Counted from the first letter of the stretch, positions 1-9,327 are shown. The stretch: DNA of 64,000 bases from an uncultured Candidatus Poseidoniales archaeon (GCA_902593945.1 CACJKA010000002.1:16807-80806), one strand, 5' to 3'. The notes: generated by a model from the sequence alone, not told the origin. A program made the numbers and translations.

Positions 1-48
1 TTCCAATTCATACATCTATTAAATAGGCAAATAAAATCGCAAGAGATT

Positions 49-2406
49 ATGCCCAAAAGGAATGCATTGATTGCCCTAATAATGACTGCCTGTCTGATGA
101 CGATGCCTGTAGCTATGGCTGATTCAAGCGAAGACATACCCACAAATGCTACAAATACCGGTGTACATGATACATTAGTTGATGCTCTAGTGCAAGCTGA
201 TTTGGTCAGCACACTACAAGGTGACGGACCTTTCACAGTGTTCGCTCCAACAGATCAAGCATTCACTGATGCTGGAATTGACCTATCAACATTTGATACA
301 GACGAAGAACTTGCTGTCCTAACAGACATCTTGCTTTACCATGTTTACACTGCGGGTGCAGTGTACGCAGCTGATGTAACAGATGGATTAACTGTAGCAA
401 TGGCTAACGGAGATGATGCATCATTCACAGTAACAGATGGGACTGTAATGATTGGAGATGCTACTGTAACCACAGCTGATGTTATGGCATCAAACGGTGT
501 TATCCATGTCATCGACAAGGTACTAATGCCACCAGCTGACTTAGTAGATATTGCGGCTGTTGCAATGTCCACAGGAATGCATGACTCATTAGTCGCTGCT
601 CTAGTAAAGGCTGATTTGGTGAGTACAGTACAAGGTGATGGCCCTTTCACAGTTTTCGCTCCAACAGATCAAGCATTCACTGATGCTGGAATCGATTTAG
701 ATTCATTCACAACTGATGAAGAGATTGCTGCTTTGACAAATATCTTGCTTTATCACGTTTACTCAGGGGCAGTCAATGCTGCTGACGTAACAGATGGTTT
801 AGCAGTACAAATGGTAAATGGTGACTATGCTCAATTTACAGTTTCAGAAGGAACTGTAATGATTGAGGATGCAACAGTTACTGCAGCCGATGTTATGGCA
901 TCAAACGGTGTTATCCATGTCATTGACAAGGTACTAATGCCACCAGCTCCTTACACAGGAGTCGGTATTTGCTACAACACCGCAACACACATGATCGCAG
1001 CAGGAGCTTCAATGGAAGAGTGTGGATCATACATGTATGTAGAAAATTACAGCATGGGTGGACAAGAGTTTACTGGATGCTACAACACTGTATCTCACGT
1101 ATTGAGTGATGTTACACAAGCAATCTGTGAATCATACATGTGGACACCTCCGGTAGACATCGCAACGACTGCAATGTCCACTGGAATTCACACTTCCTTA
1201 GTCGGTGCATTATCTGCATCAGGATTAGTTGCTACATTACAAAATGACGGACCTTTCACAGTGTTCGCACCAAGTGACCAAGCATTCGCTGATGCTGGAA
1301 TCGATTTAGCAGCATTTACTACAGATGAAGATATTGCTACACTAACAGACATCTTACTTTACCATGTTTACTTAGGAGCAGTCAATGCTGCTGACGTAAC
1401 AGATGGATTAACTGTAACAATGGTTAACGAAGAGGATGCTTCATTCACAGTAACAGAAGGGACTGTAATGATTGGAGAGGCTACTGTAGTATTGGCTGAT
1501 GTGCCTGCATCAAACGGTGTTATCCATGTCATTGACAAGGTACTAATGCCACCAGCTGACCTAGTAGATATTGCAGCAGTTGCAATGTCAACAGGAGTAC
1601 ATGACTCATTAGTCGCTGCTCTAGCAAAGGCTGATCTAGTTAGTACAGTACAAGGCGATGGACCTTTCACGGTGTTCGCTCCAACAGATCAAGCATTTAC
1701 TGATGCTGGAATTGATTTGGATGCATTCACAACTGAAGAGGAGATTGCTGCTCTAACAGACATCCTACTTTACCACGTTTATGCAGGAGCAGTCAATGCA
1801 GCTGATGTAACAGATGGATTAACTGTAGCAATGGCTAACGGAGATGATGCTTCATTTACAGTAACAGATGGAAATGTAATGATTGGAGAGGCTACTGTAA
1901 CAACAGCTGATGTTATGGCATCAAACGGTGTTATCCATGTCATCGACAAGGTACTAATGCCACCGGCTGATGAACCAGTTATTCCAGAAGGATGTGACTT
2001 CGTAATCGGATTGACTGATGATGGAATGGCTTTCGATAATACTGATCTAAGTATTTCAGTAGGCCAAACAGTATGCTGGATTTGGAATGATGCAGCTATG
2101 GCACACAACGTTGCACAAATCAGAGAAGAAGGAGATACAACAAGAGGTTTAGGAGGACAGTACAGTGGTGCTGCAGTTACTACAATTGATTATCGACTAA
2201 CTTTTGATGAAGATGAAACATTCTACTACATTTGTGAACCCCATGCAGGAATGGAGATGAATGGTAAAGTAATTGTTGGAACTGGAATCAGCGAAACACC
2301 TACAACCGTAGTAGAATCTGATGATAATACCCCTGGATTTACAGCGGGTATTGCTGCAATAGCACTAATCAGTGCATTGGTTGTCGCAGGCTCACGCCGT
2401 AGATAA
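49..2406 (+). CDS. Secreted four-fasciclin-domain protein with C-terminal cupredoxin and PGF-type anchor
   Basis: Probable cell-surface adhesion or redox protein of 785 residues. A signal peptide covers about residues 1-24. Four FAS1 domains follow (about 37-162, 165-299, 369-503, 504-640), each with the FTVFAPTDQAF-type H1 box and a closing VIHVIDKVL strand. Between domains 2 and 3 (about 305-364) lies a duplicated small cysteine module (CYNT...H...C.SYM twice). Residues 643-745 form a plastocyanin/halocyanin-like domain whose type 1 copper ligands are visible: His in AHNV, then Cys, His and Met in the CEPHAGM motif. The tail has a Pro-Gly-Phe motif, a hydrophobic segment and terminal arginines, like archaeal PGF-CTERM signals handled by an archaeosortase. 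The last 15 bases overlap the convergent Rieske gene. The physiological electron partner is unknown. Confidence 0.9.
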   Translation: MPKRNALIALIMTACLMTMPVAMADSSEDIPTNATNTGVHDTLVDALVQADLVSTLQGDGPFTVFAPTDQAFTDAGIDLSTFDTDEELAVLTDILLYHVYTAGAVYAADVTDGLTVAMANGDDASFTVTDGTVMIGDATVTTADVMASNGVIHVIDKVLMPPADLVDIAAVAMSTGMHDSLVAALVKADLVSTVQGDGPFTVFAPTDQAFTDAGIDLDSFTTDEEIAALTNILLYHVYSGAVNAADVTDGLAVQMVNGDYAQFTVSEGTVMIEDATVTAADVMASNGVIHVIDKVLMPPAPYTGVGICYNTATHMIAAGASMEECGSYMYVENYSMGGQEFTGCYNTVSHVLSDVTQAICESYMWTPPVDIATTAMSTGIHTSLVGALSASGLVATLQNDGPFTVFAPSDQAFADAGIDLAAFTTDEDIATLTDILLYHVYLGAVNAADVTDGLTVTMVNEEDASFTVTEGTVMIGEATVVLADVPASNGVIHVIDKVLMPPADLVDIAAVAMSTGVHDSLVAALAKADLVSTVQGDGPFTVFAPTDQAFTDAGIDLDAFTTEEEIAALTDILLYHVYAGAVNAADVTDGLTVAMANGDDASFTVTDGNVMIGEATVTTADVMASNGVIHVIDKVLMPPADEPVIPEGCDFVIGLTDDGMAFDNTDLSISVGQTVCWIWNDAAMAHNVAQIREEGDTTRGLGGQYSGAAVTTIDYRLTFDEDETFYYICEPHAGMEMNGKVIVGTGISETPTTVVESDDNTPGFTAGIAAIALISALVVAGSRRR
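490..1965 (+). repeat. Four near-identical 45-bp blocks inside the fasciclin gene
   Basis: A block starting tcaaacggtgttatccatgt recurs at 490, 901, 1510 and 1921, with almost no differences over about 45 bp. The pairs 490/901 and 1510/1921 are each spaced exactly 411 bp, one FAS1 domain. A second shared block encodes the FTVFAPTDQAF motif. DNA-level identity, beyond protein conservation, suggests recent duplication of a two-domain unit or gene conversion among the repeats. Confidence 0.85.
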
Positions 2407-2778
2407 TCGGACTTCGACCCACCCGTCGAGCTCTCTCGTCTCATGGACGACGAGGGGGCTCGGCCTCCTTAGGGAGCCAAGAAATCGTCCATAAAGAGGA
2501 AATAGAGGGAATGGTGACCATTCCTTTACCTCACCATTATTTAGATCATACCGAGTTTGATGTAATGGGCAAGTGATACAATCATCTTTCACTTTACCAC
2601 CATAAGCAAGTGGCCAAGCCATATGTCTGCAGAGAGCATCTGTTGCATGAACTGTTGATTCTTTTCTAAGTAACATTATACTTCTAAAACCAATATTAGA
2701 CATCTTTTTTTTACCTAATTTTAATTTATCACTTCTAATGACTTGATGCCAATCATCGCCTTCCAATGGTAATTTCAT
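2392..2778 (-). CDS. Rieske [2Fe-2S] ferredoxin-like protein
   Basis: A 128-residue stand-alone Rieske-type protein. The two cluster-binding boxes are visible: C-R-H near residue 50 and C-P-L-H near residue 71, the usual CxH...CxxH arrangement with Cys and His pairs coordinating the [2Fe-2S] cluster. There is no signal peptide or transmembrane helix, so it looks like a soluble ferredoxin component of the kind that serves dioxygenases or reductases, not the membrane bc1 Rieske subunit. Its 3' end overlaps the convergent fasciclin gene by 15 bases. No oxygenase alpha subunit is encoded nearby, so the partner cannot be named. A second ATG at codon 26 exists, but the upstream part gives the more usual length for this fold. 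Confidence 0.85.
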   Translation of the reverse strand: MKLPLEGDDWHQVIRSDKLKLGKKKMSNIGFRSIMLLRKESTVHATDALCRHMAWPLAYGGKVKDDCITCPLHQTRYDLNNGEVKEWSPFPLFPLYGRFLGSLRRPSPLVVHETRELDGWVEVRLSTA

Positions 2779-2836
2779 AGCGATTCTAACTATGAAGTGA
2801 CATTTGAATGTCTGTAATCGATAGAAACAAAAATTT

Positions 2837-3577
2837 CTATTTTAGGTTAGTTAAACCACCATCGACAGGTATAATGTCACCGGTCATCCATTCAGGAGCG
2901 CTAGTGATTAACCACTCGGCTACTGAGGCGATATCATCTGGTTCGCCTATTTTACCTACTGGATGCATGTCTTCACTAATCTTTCTACTTTGTTCGCTTG
3001 CCAATAAATATGATGAAAGAGGAGTATCTACTAATCCTGGAGAGATTACATTTACTCTGATTCCACGCTTTGCATAATCGGATGCTGCTGCTCTAGCTAA
3101 ACCTTCAACTCCTGCCTTTGCTGCTGAAATGGCTGCGTGATTAGGCATACCTAGAGATGCTGCTGCAGATGAGAAAAGTACAATTCGGCCACCATTTCCT
3201 CTCATCATTATCTTTGCAGTGGCTCTTATTACATTGAACGAGGTAACTAAATTTTGGTTAATAGTTTCCATGAATTGCTCCGAACTTGTTGCATGAAGAG
3301 GTCTGAGAAATATTGATCCTACCGAATTTACAACAGCATCTAATGATCCATAAGTCTCATTAATCTGTTTTGCTTTTTCTTGGACATCATCAGCGTTTGT
3401 TGCATCAACAATCAGGCTGTCTATATATTTACCATCAGAAACTAGATTTAAATTTTCTATATTTCTAGCACTAATTATGACTTTCCAACCATTATCCGAC
3501 ATACGTCTAGCAAGGTTAGAACCTATGCCACCAGAACCTCCAATAATCCAAACTACTTTACTATCTACATTTGACAT
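2837..3577 (-). CDS. Short-chain dehydrogenase/reductase with atypical active site
   Basis: A 246-residue SDR-family protein with a Rossmann fold. The dinucleotide-binding GGSGGIG motif lies near residues 13-19, an SDR-type NSVGS segment (for NNAG) near 85, an active-site SSAAAS segment near 137, and the PG motif after the active site. The usual YxxxK catalytic pair reads IxxxK (ISAAK), so the conserved tyrosine is replaced by isoleucine while the lysine is kept. The substrate cannot be predicted, and loss of the Tyr may mean an altered or lost oxidoreductase activity. It lies 4 bases downstream of the UbiB-like kinase gene on the same strand, so the two are probably cotranscribed. Confidence 0.85.
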   Translation of the reverse strand: MSNVDSKVVWIIGGSGGIGSNLARRMSDNGWKVIISARNIENLNLVSDGKYIDSLIVDATNADDVQEKAKQINETYGSLDAVVNSVGSIFLRPLHATSSEQFMETINQNLVTSFNVIRATAKIMMRGNGGRIVLFSSAAASLGMPNHAAISAAKAGVEGLARAAASDYAKRGIRVNVISPGLVDTPLSSYLLASEQSRKISEDMHPVGKIGEPDDIASVAEWLITSAPEWMTGDIIPVDGGLTNLK

Positions 3578-3581
3578 AACT

Positions 3582-4826
3582 TTACACCTTTAATTCACTA
3601 ATTTTTTCATTTAAATTGAGACCCAAACGGAATTCTTCAAGATAAGGACCCATTGACTCAATTAATTTTACATCAGGATGTGTTCGAAGGACTAATCCAT
3701 CTAAGTACATCAATGCACGAATAATTGGAAATGCTTCTTCACCGAAATCAGCTCCTGCTTTTTCTACCGCAGCCTGAACTGTTTGCATCATGATTCTAGT
3801 CAAACTTTTCTCACCAACTGATTGATTTTCAAAGCCGTCATAAATCTTATTCATTTCTTTGTAGTAATTATCTAAATTATTAGAAGTCAATGGAGAATCC
3901 GACAAACCGAGAAGTGAATCAAAGGCTTCCTTGAAGTTATTTGCAGATAAATGCTCAAAGAACTGGAATAGCGAAAGATTGACTTTGGAAGGGGCATGGC
4001 ATATTGCTCCATTATCAATAAAAACAAACTTACCTTCATTGTCTATGATACAGTTTCCAGGATGTAAGTCTCCATGAAAAGTACCGATTCCAAATAGATA
4101 AGCCCCATGAATTCTGAATAATTGTAATAGAGTATCCCAAGTAAGCGATTTTTCTTCAATCCCATCTTCTAAAGATTTACCTTCAATAAACTCAGAAACT
4201 AAAACATCCTCATTAGACAACTCAGGCCAATATTTTGGAAATCGTAACAAATCCATAGGAAAATTCTTAGAAATCTCATATTTTATTTCTTCTAGTTCTT
4301 CTGCTCCTTTGATTTCGTTACGTAGGTCGAGTTCTCTGGTCGTGTAATCTGCAACGTGATTTAGTAAAGCAACAGGATTACCTACTCTGCGAAGTTTTCT
4401 ATTAAAGAAAAGGAAAATTCTGAGCCACCTTCTCATTCTCTCGACATCTCTTCTAAATGTTTTAGAATTTTGATTTTTAATTATTTTAACTACTACTTCT
4501 TCACCTGTTTTTAATTTTCCTCTATGTACTTGGCCAACAGATGCTGCTGCCAAAGGCATTTTCTCAATATTCTCAAATGCATCAAAAAAACCTTCAGGAG
4601 CCCTGGATTCAAGGTTAGCAAACACATCTTCAGTTGGGATACTAGCCGCATGCTGATACAGTTGCTGTAGTTGCCTACATTTTTCAACACCAATCAGATC
4701 GGATCTGAGAGCAAAAATCTGTGCTAACTTAACTGAAAGTAATCCTTGTTTCTGAATCCAGTCCAAATCTGCTGGTTTTTTCTTCAAGATTTCACGCATG
4801 AAGAATAGGAAAGTCAGTAGTCTCAC
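3582..4826 (-). CDS. ABC1/UbiB/AarF-family protein kinase-like protein
   Basis: A 414-residue member of the atypical kinase-like family that includes UbiB and ADCK/Coq8, which support quinone or lipid metabolism. Visible family motifs are the alanine-rich nucleotide loop (AAASVGQVHRG, near 93), the catalytic-loop-like HGDLHPGN (near 250) and a metal-binding DNG in place of DFG. The N-terminal KxGQ signature reads KLAQ (residues 33-36), so its glycine is missing. The start shown is GTG; an ATG nine codons later is equally possible. The gene precedes the SDR gene by 4 bases, suggesting an operon. No typical C-terminal membrane anchor is evident. A role linked to isoprenoid quinones is family-based inference only. 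Confidence 0.85.
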   Translation of the reverse strand: MRLLTFLFFMREILKKKPADLDWIQKQGLLSVKLAQIFALRSDLIGVEKCRQLQQLYQHAASIPTEDVFANLESRAPEGFFDAFENIEKMPLAAASVGQVHRGKLKTGEEVVVKIIKNQNSKTFRRDVERMRRWLRIFLFFNRKLRRVGNPVALLNHVADYTTRELDLRNEIKGAEELEEIKYEISKNFPMDLLRFPKYWPELSNEDVLVSEFIEGKSLEDGIEEKSLTWDTLLQLFRIHGAYLFGIGTFHGDLHPGNCIIDNEGKFVFIDNGAICHAPSKVNLSLFQFFEHLSANNFKEAFDSLLGLSDSPLTSNNLDNYYKEMNKIYDGFENQSVGEKSLTRIMMQTVQAAVEKAGADFGEEAFPIIRALMYLDGLVLRTHPDVKLIESMGPYLEEFRLGLNLNEKISELKV

Positions 4827-4916
4827 ATCTACTAGTATGCACTAACTAATATAATGGGTCGTATCAATCCATAGGGAAAAATACAGCTAATTTCAACTGT
4901 AAATCTGTTTCTATCA

Positions 4917-6671
4917 TTAACAGCAACTATCGTCTACACTATCTTGAGCGCAGAAACATGTCTTAGCAGGAATAATGTCTGCTCGAGAACTTCTTGCGTT
5001 AAATTGAGACGTTACTTTTTCTAGCTCACCGGAAGTATCTCCTCTAGCTTCTAAACATAATTTAAGTCCTAATAGGCCCCACATATTATCTTTCCAAAGA
5101 TCGATGTCTGCACGATATACTGCTTCAGCTTCTTCTACTTCTCCTTGTTCTAGAAGTAGCGCACCTAGAATATGACGTACGGGTTGCATTTGACCCCAAG
5201 GTTCGTTGTATGCAAGATTTAATGACAAATCTACTCCACGACGCAGGTGATCGAATGCTACTGTAAAATCAGCATCTTGGCCTTTTTCTTTTGCGAGATA
5301 CTGCCTACGATATTCAATTTCTCCGTCTAAAATTGCATCATTTACTAAAAGAATACAGGGGCCTTCACTTGGATCTTGGTACATCAAATTGTTATGAAGT
5401 ACTCTACCTGCTAGAGCCGGATTCTGTAATGCTTCTTTGAATAAAACTTGTTCGGCTTCTGCTTCAGGTACCATTCCCATAGATGCATAAGCAACTCCTC
5501 TTGCATAATGCTGAGTAGCTATAGCCGCAGGGAATACATCTCTATCTGTATGCAGCGGTTCATTTAGGATCTCATCCCACTTGCCGAATCTAATCATTAC
5601 ATGCCAAGGCATTGTAACATAAGATTCAAGGAAAATAGCGCCCATTGGTATCACTCCCGCTAACATGAACTGAACGCCTGAATTTGCGTCACCAGCAGGA
5701 AGTGTCTCAACTGCCTTGCGTGCATATTTTAGGGCAGTTTCATATTGACCATCGAACATTGCACACCAAACAACGAAGTGATGGTTATGCATTCTGTAGA
5801 ATTTATAAAATTGTGATTCATTACCTGTTATCTCGACATACCGGTCATCGGCCTCTACTGCTGCAATATTACAATCTATGGCTTCTTTCCATTGACCTAC
5901 CCAAGCATCAATATGAGATGGCATATGAACTAAGTGACCCAAGCCAGGCATTCTTGTGCGGAGAACATCTGCAGCAGGAAGCGCTCTTTCAGGGAAAGGT
6001 GACAACTCTAGTGCATGACAGTATAGGTGACATATAGCGGGATGTACCTTTGCTTCATCACTGCTTTCAAATGCATCTTCCAGGACTTTCACAAGGAGTA
6101 AAGTATTATCGTCAGCAGGAGTTATTTCCCCAGTTTTTGTATTCTTATCCCAAAGTTGCCATGCTTTAAGATTCATCAGAGCCTCTACATAAATTGCTGT
6201 TACATCTAAGTTTCCTTTGTATTTATTGTAGAGAGGGCCCATTGCATCTGCAAAAGCAATATTTAACTCCGGACTATTCCCCATGTTTAGAACCGTAGGA
6301 TCGGCAGAATCACGTGCTTCGGCTGAATGTCTTTTTGATAATGCATCAATCAAATCTTGTTCTAATTCTGTACAATTATCTTTGAGACTAACGGCCTTTT
6401 GAATCGGGTCATGACCTGAACCTAGACCTGGGGTCCAGTTATAATTTGATGAAAGACAATATGCAATACCCCACCATGCCATGGCACAATTAGGATCTAA
6501 TTCTGTACATCTTTGGAAACATGCGATAGCTTCTTCATGGTTGTAGTTAAGCATATGCCCATATGCAAGAATAAACACCTTTCGAGTTTCATCGTTATTA
6601 CAAGTTATTTTATTCACAAAAGAATAATTTTCAGCATTTCCAAAATCGTAGTCGTCGGGCTTTAGTACCAT
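4917..6671 (-). CDS. TPR-repeat protein with cysteine-rich C-terminus
   Basis: A 584-residue soluble tetratricopeptide-repeat protein. A clear TPR unit (NHEEAIACFQRCTELDP) sits near residues 43-60, and further helical repeat pairs occur through the chain, including one near 480-520. Conserved-looking segments rich in His and Trp (HMPSHIDAWVGQW, MHNHHFVVWCAMF) suggest a specific family of TPR proteins, not a generic scaffold. The last dozen residues contain CFC and a terminal CC pair, which could bind metal or form a disulfide. Function is unknown. It stands alone between the UbiB-like gene (90-base gap) and the TrmB gene (69-base gap), all on the minus strand. Confidence 0.8.
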   Translation of the reverse strand: MVLKPDDYDFGNAENYSFVNKITCNNDETRKVFILAYGHMLNYNHEEAIACFQRCTELDPNCAMAWWGIAYCLSSNYNWTPGLGSGHDPIQKAVSLKDNCTELEQDLIDALSKRHSAEARDSADPTVLNMGNSPELNIAFADAMGPLYNKYKGNLDVTAIYVEALMNLKAWQLWDKNTKTGEITPADDNTLLLVKVLEDAFESSDEAKVHPAICHLYCHALELSPFPERALPAADVLRTRMPGLGHLVHMPSHIDAWVGQWKEAIDCNIAAVEADDRYVEITGNESQFYKFYRMHNHHFVVWCAMFDGQYETALKYARKAVETLPAGDANSGVQFMLAGVIPMGAIFLESYVTMPWHVMIRFGKWDEILNEPLHTDRDVFPAAIATQHYARGVAYASMGMVPEAEAEQVLFKEALQNPALAGRVLHNNLMYQDPSEGPCILLVNDAILDGEIEYRRQYLAKEKGQDADFTVAFDHLRRGVDLSLNLAYNEPWGQMQPVRHILGALLLEQGEVEEAEAVYRADIDLWKDNMWGLLGLKLCLEARGDTSGELEKVTSQFNARSSRADIIPAKTCFCAQDSVDDSCC

Positions 6672-6740
6672 ATCTTAATTCGGAAAAGGGATAGAGTATA
6701 ATCAATCTCCCAATAATTTATATCTATGAAGAAAAAAAAA

Positions 6741-8111
6741 TTAATTCATTATTATCTCATATCTACTATGAAAATCATTTGACGAATTTCCTGCAATTCT
6801 AGTTACTTCTATTCCATCTCTTGATTCGTAACGTGACATAATGGCTCCCTCAATAATACCGTCATCCAAAGCAGATAAAGGTAAACTTTCTCCTGAAACC
6901 TTCGGTTCATCTAAGTGAACTTCAATATGGAAGACTGGATCAATATCATATGTTAATTTACCTAATCCTGAGTATTCCCACCAGTCCATTATTTCGTTAA
7001 GATATTCAACATCTCCATTAATGTCTTTCATAGAGAATGACAACTCTTCTCCAATTCTTATACCAACCTGTCTCAATAAAGTTTCAATATCAATACCAAA
7101 GGCTGCGAGGCTTTGTACTCCTCCCGTTTCTAATTTCTTTCTCGCTTGATTAATTTCCATCCCTGCATTAAGAATTGACTCTGGATCGAAAGGAGTATCT
7201 TCAGTTGGTAAGTCATGATTTACATTGAGAATTTCTCTTATTCGCTCTAAAAATGAGCCACCCTCAAACGTTAATTTAAGAGGGTCAACTATTCTATTCT
7301 CAGTATATCTCTTGGATGCCGAATCAAGAGGAATGCCTTCTGACCAGATGGTCTCAACAAGATTAGCCCAAGAGTTTGAAAAATCAGGAGATTCAATAAC
7401 TAGAGCAGCATCTTCTTTTCCTCTTCCAACAGGATTTTCTTCCATGTTCAAATACTGTATAGTTTCAAGATTATCCATCAAAGCACCTTGTGCTTCTAAA
7501 TTATCGGTATGTCGAACTTCTATTAGATCATGTAATTCTTGATAAAATCGTAAAGTACGGCGGTCTAATTGGCCTATTACGCGAATATTAATTCCTCTAT
7601 TAGCAGCATTATTGACTGCTGAAATAGCTGGACTTCGACAAAGATGAAGAATACCAAATTTACCTAACAATAAGATTAAATTCTTTGTAGAGTCATCTGC
7701 CATTTTTTCAATTCTTTTCACTATATGCGTCCTTTCCTTTAGCACCGCAAATTTTGGATTGATATCTGTGCTTTCTTCGATCGTATCAATAAATTTGAGT
7801 GTGTTCGGATTGACTTGAACTTCTTCATATGCCTGTTCTATCCTTTGCAATTGCAGTTTCCTAATCCCAATGAGATGTTCTACAGCCTCAGTAATAGGGG
7901 GACAAGAGAATCTCATAGGCCTATCGGCGGTTGTTTTCACTAATCCAATAGACTGTAATTTTTCTAAAGAATTGTAAGCATCTAATCTAGTGGTTTCCAA
8001 TTCTTTAGCAAGTTCACTTGCCTTAAGATTAGATTTAGAAGAAAGAACCAAAACTGCCTTAATTTCTCTTTCATTGAGTCCTGCATCACTCAAGATAGTT
8101 TCCCAACTCAT
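6741..8111 (-). CDS. TrmB-family transcriptional regulator
   Basis: A 456-residue archaeal TrmB-type regulator. Residues 1-80 form a winged helix-turn-helix of the TrmB kind (GLNEREIKAVLVLSSK, ASELAKELETTRLDAYNSLEKL). A short coiled coil (85-105) leads to a phospholipase-D-like sensor region (about 120-260). The C-terminal 150 residues are a separate effector-like domain with no obvious ligand. Its start codon overlaps the peroxiredoxin stop codon (TGATG), so the two are translationally coupled and the peroxiredoxin is the upstream gene. In other archaea TrmB proteins sense sugars or redox metabolites; the coupling suggests a stress or redox link here, which is inference. Confidence 0.85.
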   Translation of the reverse strand: MSWETILSDAGLNEREIKAVLVLSSKSNLKASELAKELETTRLDAYNSLEKLQSIGLVKTTADRPMRFSCPPITEAVEHLIGIRKLQLQRIEQAYEEVQVNPNTLKFIDTIEESTDINPKFAVLKERTHIVKRIEKMADDSTKNLILLLGKFGILHLCRSPAISAVNNAANRGINIRVIGQLDRRTLRFYQELHDLIEVRHTDNLEAQGALMDNLETIQYLNMEENPVGRGKEDAALVIESPDFSNSWANLVETIWSEGIPLDSASKRYTENRIVDPLKLTFEGGSFLERIREILNVNHDLPTEDTPFDPESILNAGMEINQARKKLETGGVQSLAAFGIDIETLLRQVGIRIGEELSFSMKDINGDVEYLNEIMDWWEYSGLGKLTYDIDPVFHIEVHLDEPKVSGESLPLSALDDGIIEGAIMSRYESRDGIEVTRIAGNSSNDFHSRYEIIMN

Positions 8112-8584
8112 CAGAATTCTCTCCGTTCTGTAACGTCGCTCATGGCAGCTAGTATCTTAGCAACATGTTTGCGAGGTCGGAATAACCAATCATAAACGTA
8201 ATGGATTTCTCTGTCGGGGCCGATTACAAAAGATGATTTGGCCGGAAATTGGCCAAGATATACAGGAACCTTATACAAGTCCGCAACAGACCTGTCTGGA
8301 TCTGAAAGTAAAGGGAATGGTAATTCTAGTTCTTCTTTAAATTCTTTATGCTCAGAAGATGTATCTTGACTAATCCCAATAATTTCAACAGGAGGAGTGA
8401 GTGAACGAAATAAATCGTATTGCTCTTTGAAACTTAGACAACCTCTTTTACATGTAGGAGACCCATCTTTTGCATAAAAGAAAATTACTTTCCACTCTCC
8501 ATCTAAATCAGAAAATTTAAATTCGTTAGATTCACTATCCATCAATGTAAAATCTGGTGCTTTGTTTCCTACTGCCATTGTCAT
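8111..8584 (-). CDS. Peroxiredoxin (AhpC/TSA, BCP-like)
   Basis: A 157-residue thioredoxin-fold peroxidase that would reduce hydrogen peroxide and organic peroxides. The fold start (GNKAPDFTL) and the peroxidatic-cysteine region (FFYAKDGSPTCKRGCLSF) are clear: Cys in PTC at the usual position and a second Cys five residues later, the BCP/PrxQ-type spacing. The arginine and Trp region near the end also fit. It is cotranscribed with and translationally coupled to the TrmB regulator. It differs from the other peroxiredoxin at 12291-12758. An in-frame ATG two codons downstream of the chosen start is possible. Confidence 0.88.
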   Translation of the reverse strand: MTMAVGNKAPDFTLMDSESNEFKFSDLDGEWKVIFFYAKDGSPTCKRGCLSFKEQYDLFRSLTPPVEIIGISQDTSSEHKEFKEELELPFPLLSDPDRSVADLYKVPVYLGQFPAKSSFVIGPDREIHYVYDWLFRPRKHVAKILAAMSDVTERREF

Positions 8585-8610
8585 TATTCCATCTCCTATG
8601 ATATATATAC

Positions 8611-9234
8611 TTACTCAACATCAATTAGGTGACCCATTCGAGAACTCTTTGTTCTAAGATATTCTTTATTTTCATCTGATAGACCTGTGATATGCGAAAC
8701 TCTATCTGAAACTTCTATTCCGTTTTCAACTAGACCTTTGATTTTAAGAGGATTGTTTGTCATAAGACGTACATTAGTTATTCCTTTTTCTTTCAGCATT
8801 TTTGCAGCAATAGAATAATCTCTTGCATCAGCGGGATGGCCCAAAGCAAGATTAGCGTCGAGTGTATCATAACCTTTGTCTTGTAGAGCGTAAGCTTGTA
8901 TCTTAGATTCTAAACCAATCCCCCTTCCTTCTTGTCTCAAGTAAACAATTGCTCCAGCACCTTCTTCTTGAATTAATTTCATTGATTTTTTAAGTTGTGG
9001 ACCACAGTCACATTTCATTGATCCGAAAGCATCTCCTGTTAGGCATTCAGAATGAATACGTATGAGGGGGTTTACAGCTTCTTCGAAACCATCAACATAC
9101 AACAGAGCATGTTCCATCCCATCAGCATCAGGAGTAACTGAAACTCTGAAGTTACCACTCTCAGTGGGTAAATGGGCATCTGATTTCACTTCTATTGGTT
9201 CAATATTTTGTGACTTTCTCATCTGAATTGTCAT
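8611..9234 (-). CDS. ribA: GTP cyclohydrolase II
   Basis: Catalyses the first step of riboflavin synthesis, opening GTP to the diaminopyrimidine intermediate. The zinc site is visible as Cys in SECLTGD and the CDC pair of MKCDCGPQL. The substrate-binding VYLRQEGRGIGL motif and the TNNPLKIKGL segment are intact. At about 207 residues it is a stand-alone enzyme without a fused RibB domain. I chose the ATG at 9234 because a GAGG motif lies at suitable distance upstream; a GTG two codons earlier is possible. Archaea often use a different enzyme (ArfA) for this step, so the bacterial-type enzyme may be acquired. It is divergent from the flavin-dependent photolyase gene. Confidence 0.93.
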   Translation of the reverse strand: MTIQMRKSQNIEPIEVKSDAHLPTESGNFRVSVTPDADGMEHALLYVDGFEEAVNPLIRIHSECLTGDAFGSMKCDCGPQLKKSMKLIQEEGAGAIVYLRQEGRGIGLESKIQAYALQDKGYDTLDANLALGHPADARDYSIAAKMLKEKGITNVRLMTNNPLKIKGLVENGIEVSDRVSHITGLSDENKEYLRTKSSRMGHLIDVE

Positions 9235-9327
9235 AGGCACGCCTCGAGATAATCACTTATGAAGTAATGTTTCGTTATGTCATTTTTTGAAAACACTTGG
9301 TTATATGCTATTAAGTTGGTGAAGGGC

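Noticed and set aside
345..2108. Repeated minus-strand frames opposite the fasciclin gene
   Set aside because: They are nearly identical to each other only because the FAS1 repeats are, and they have no ribosome binding sites or domains.
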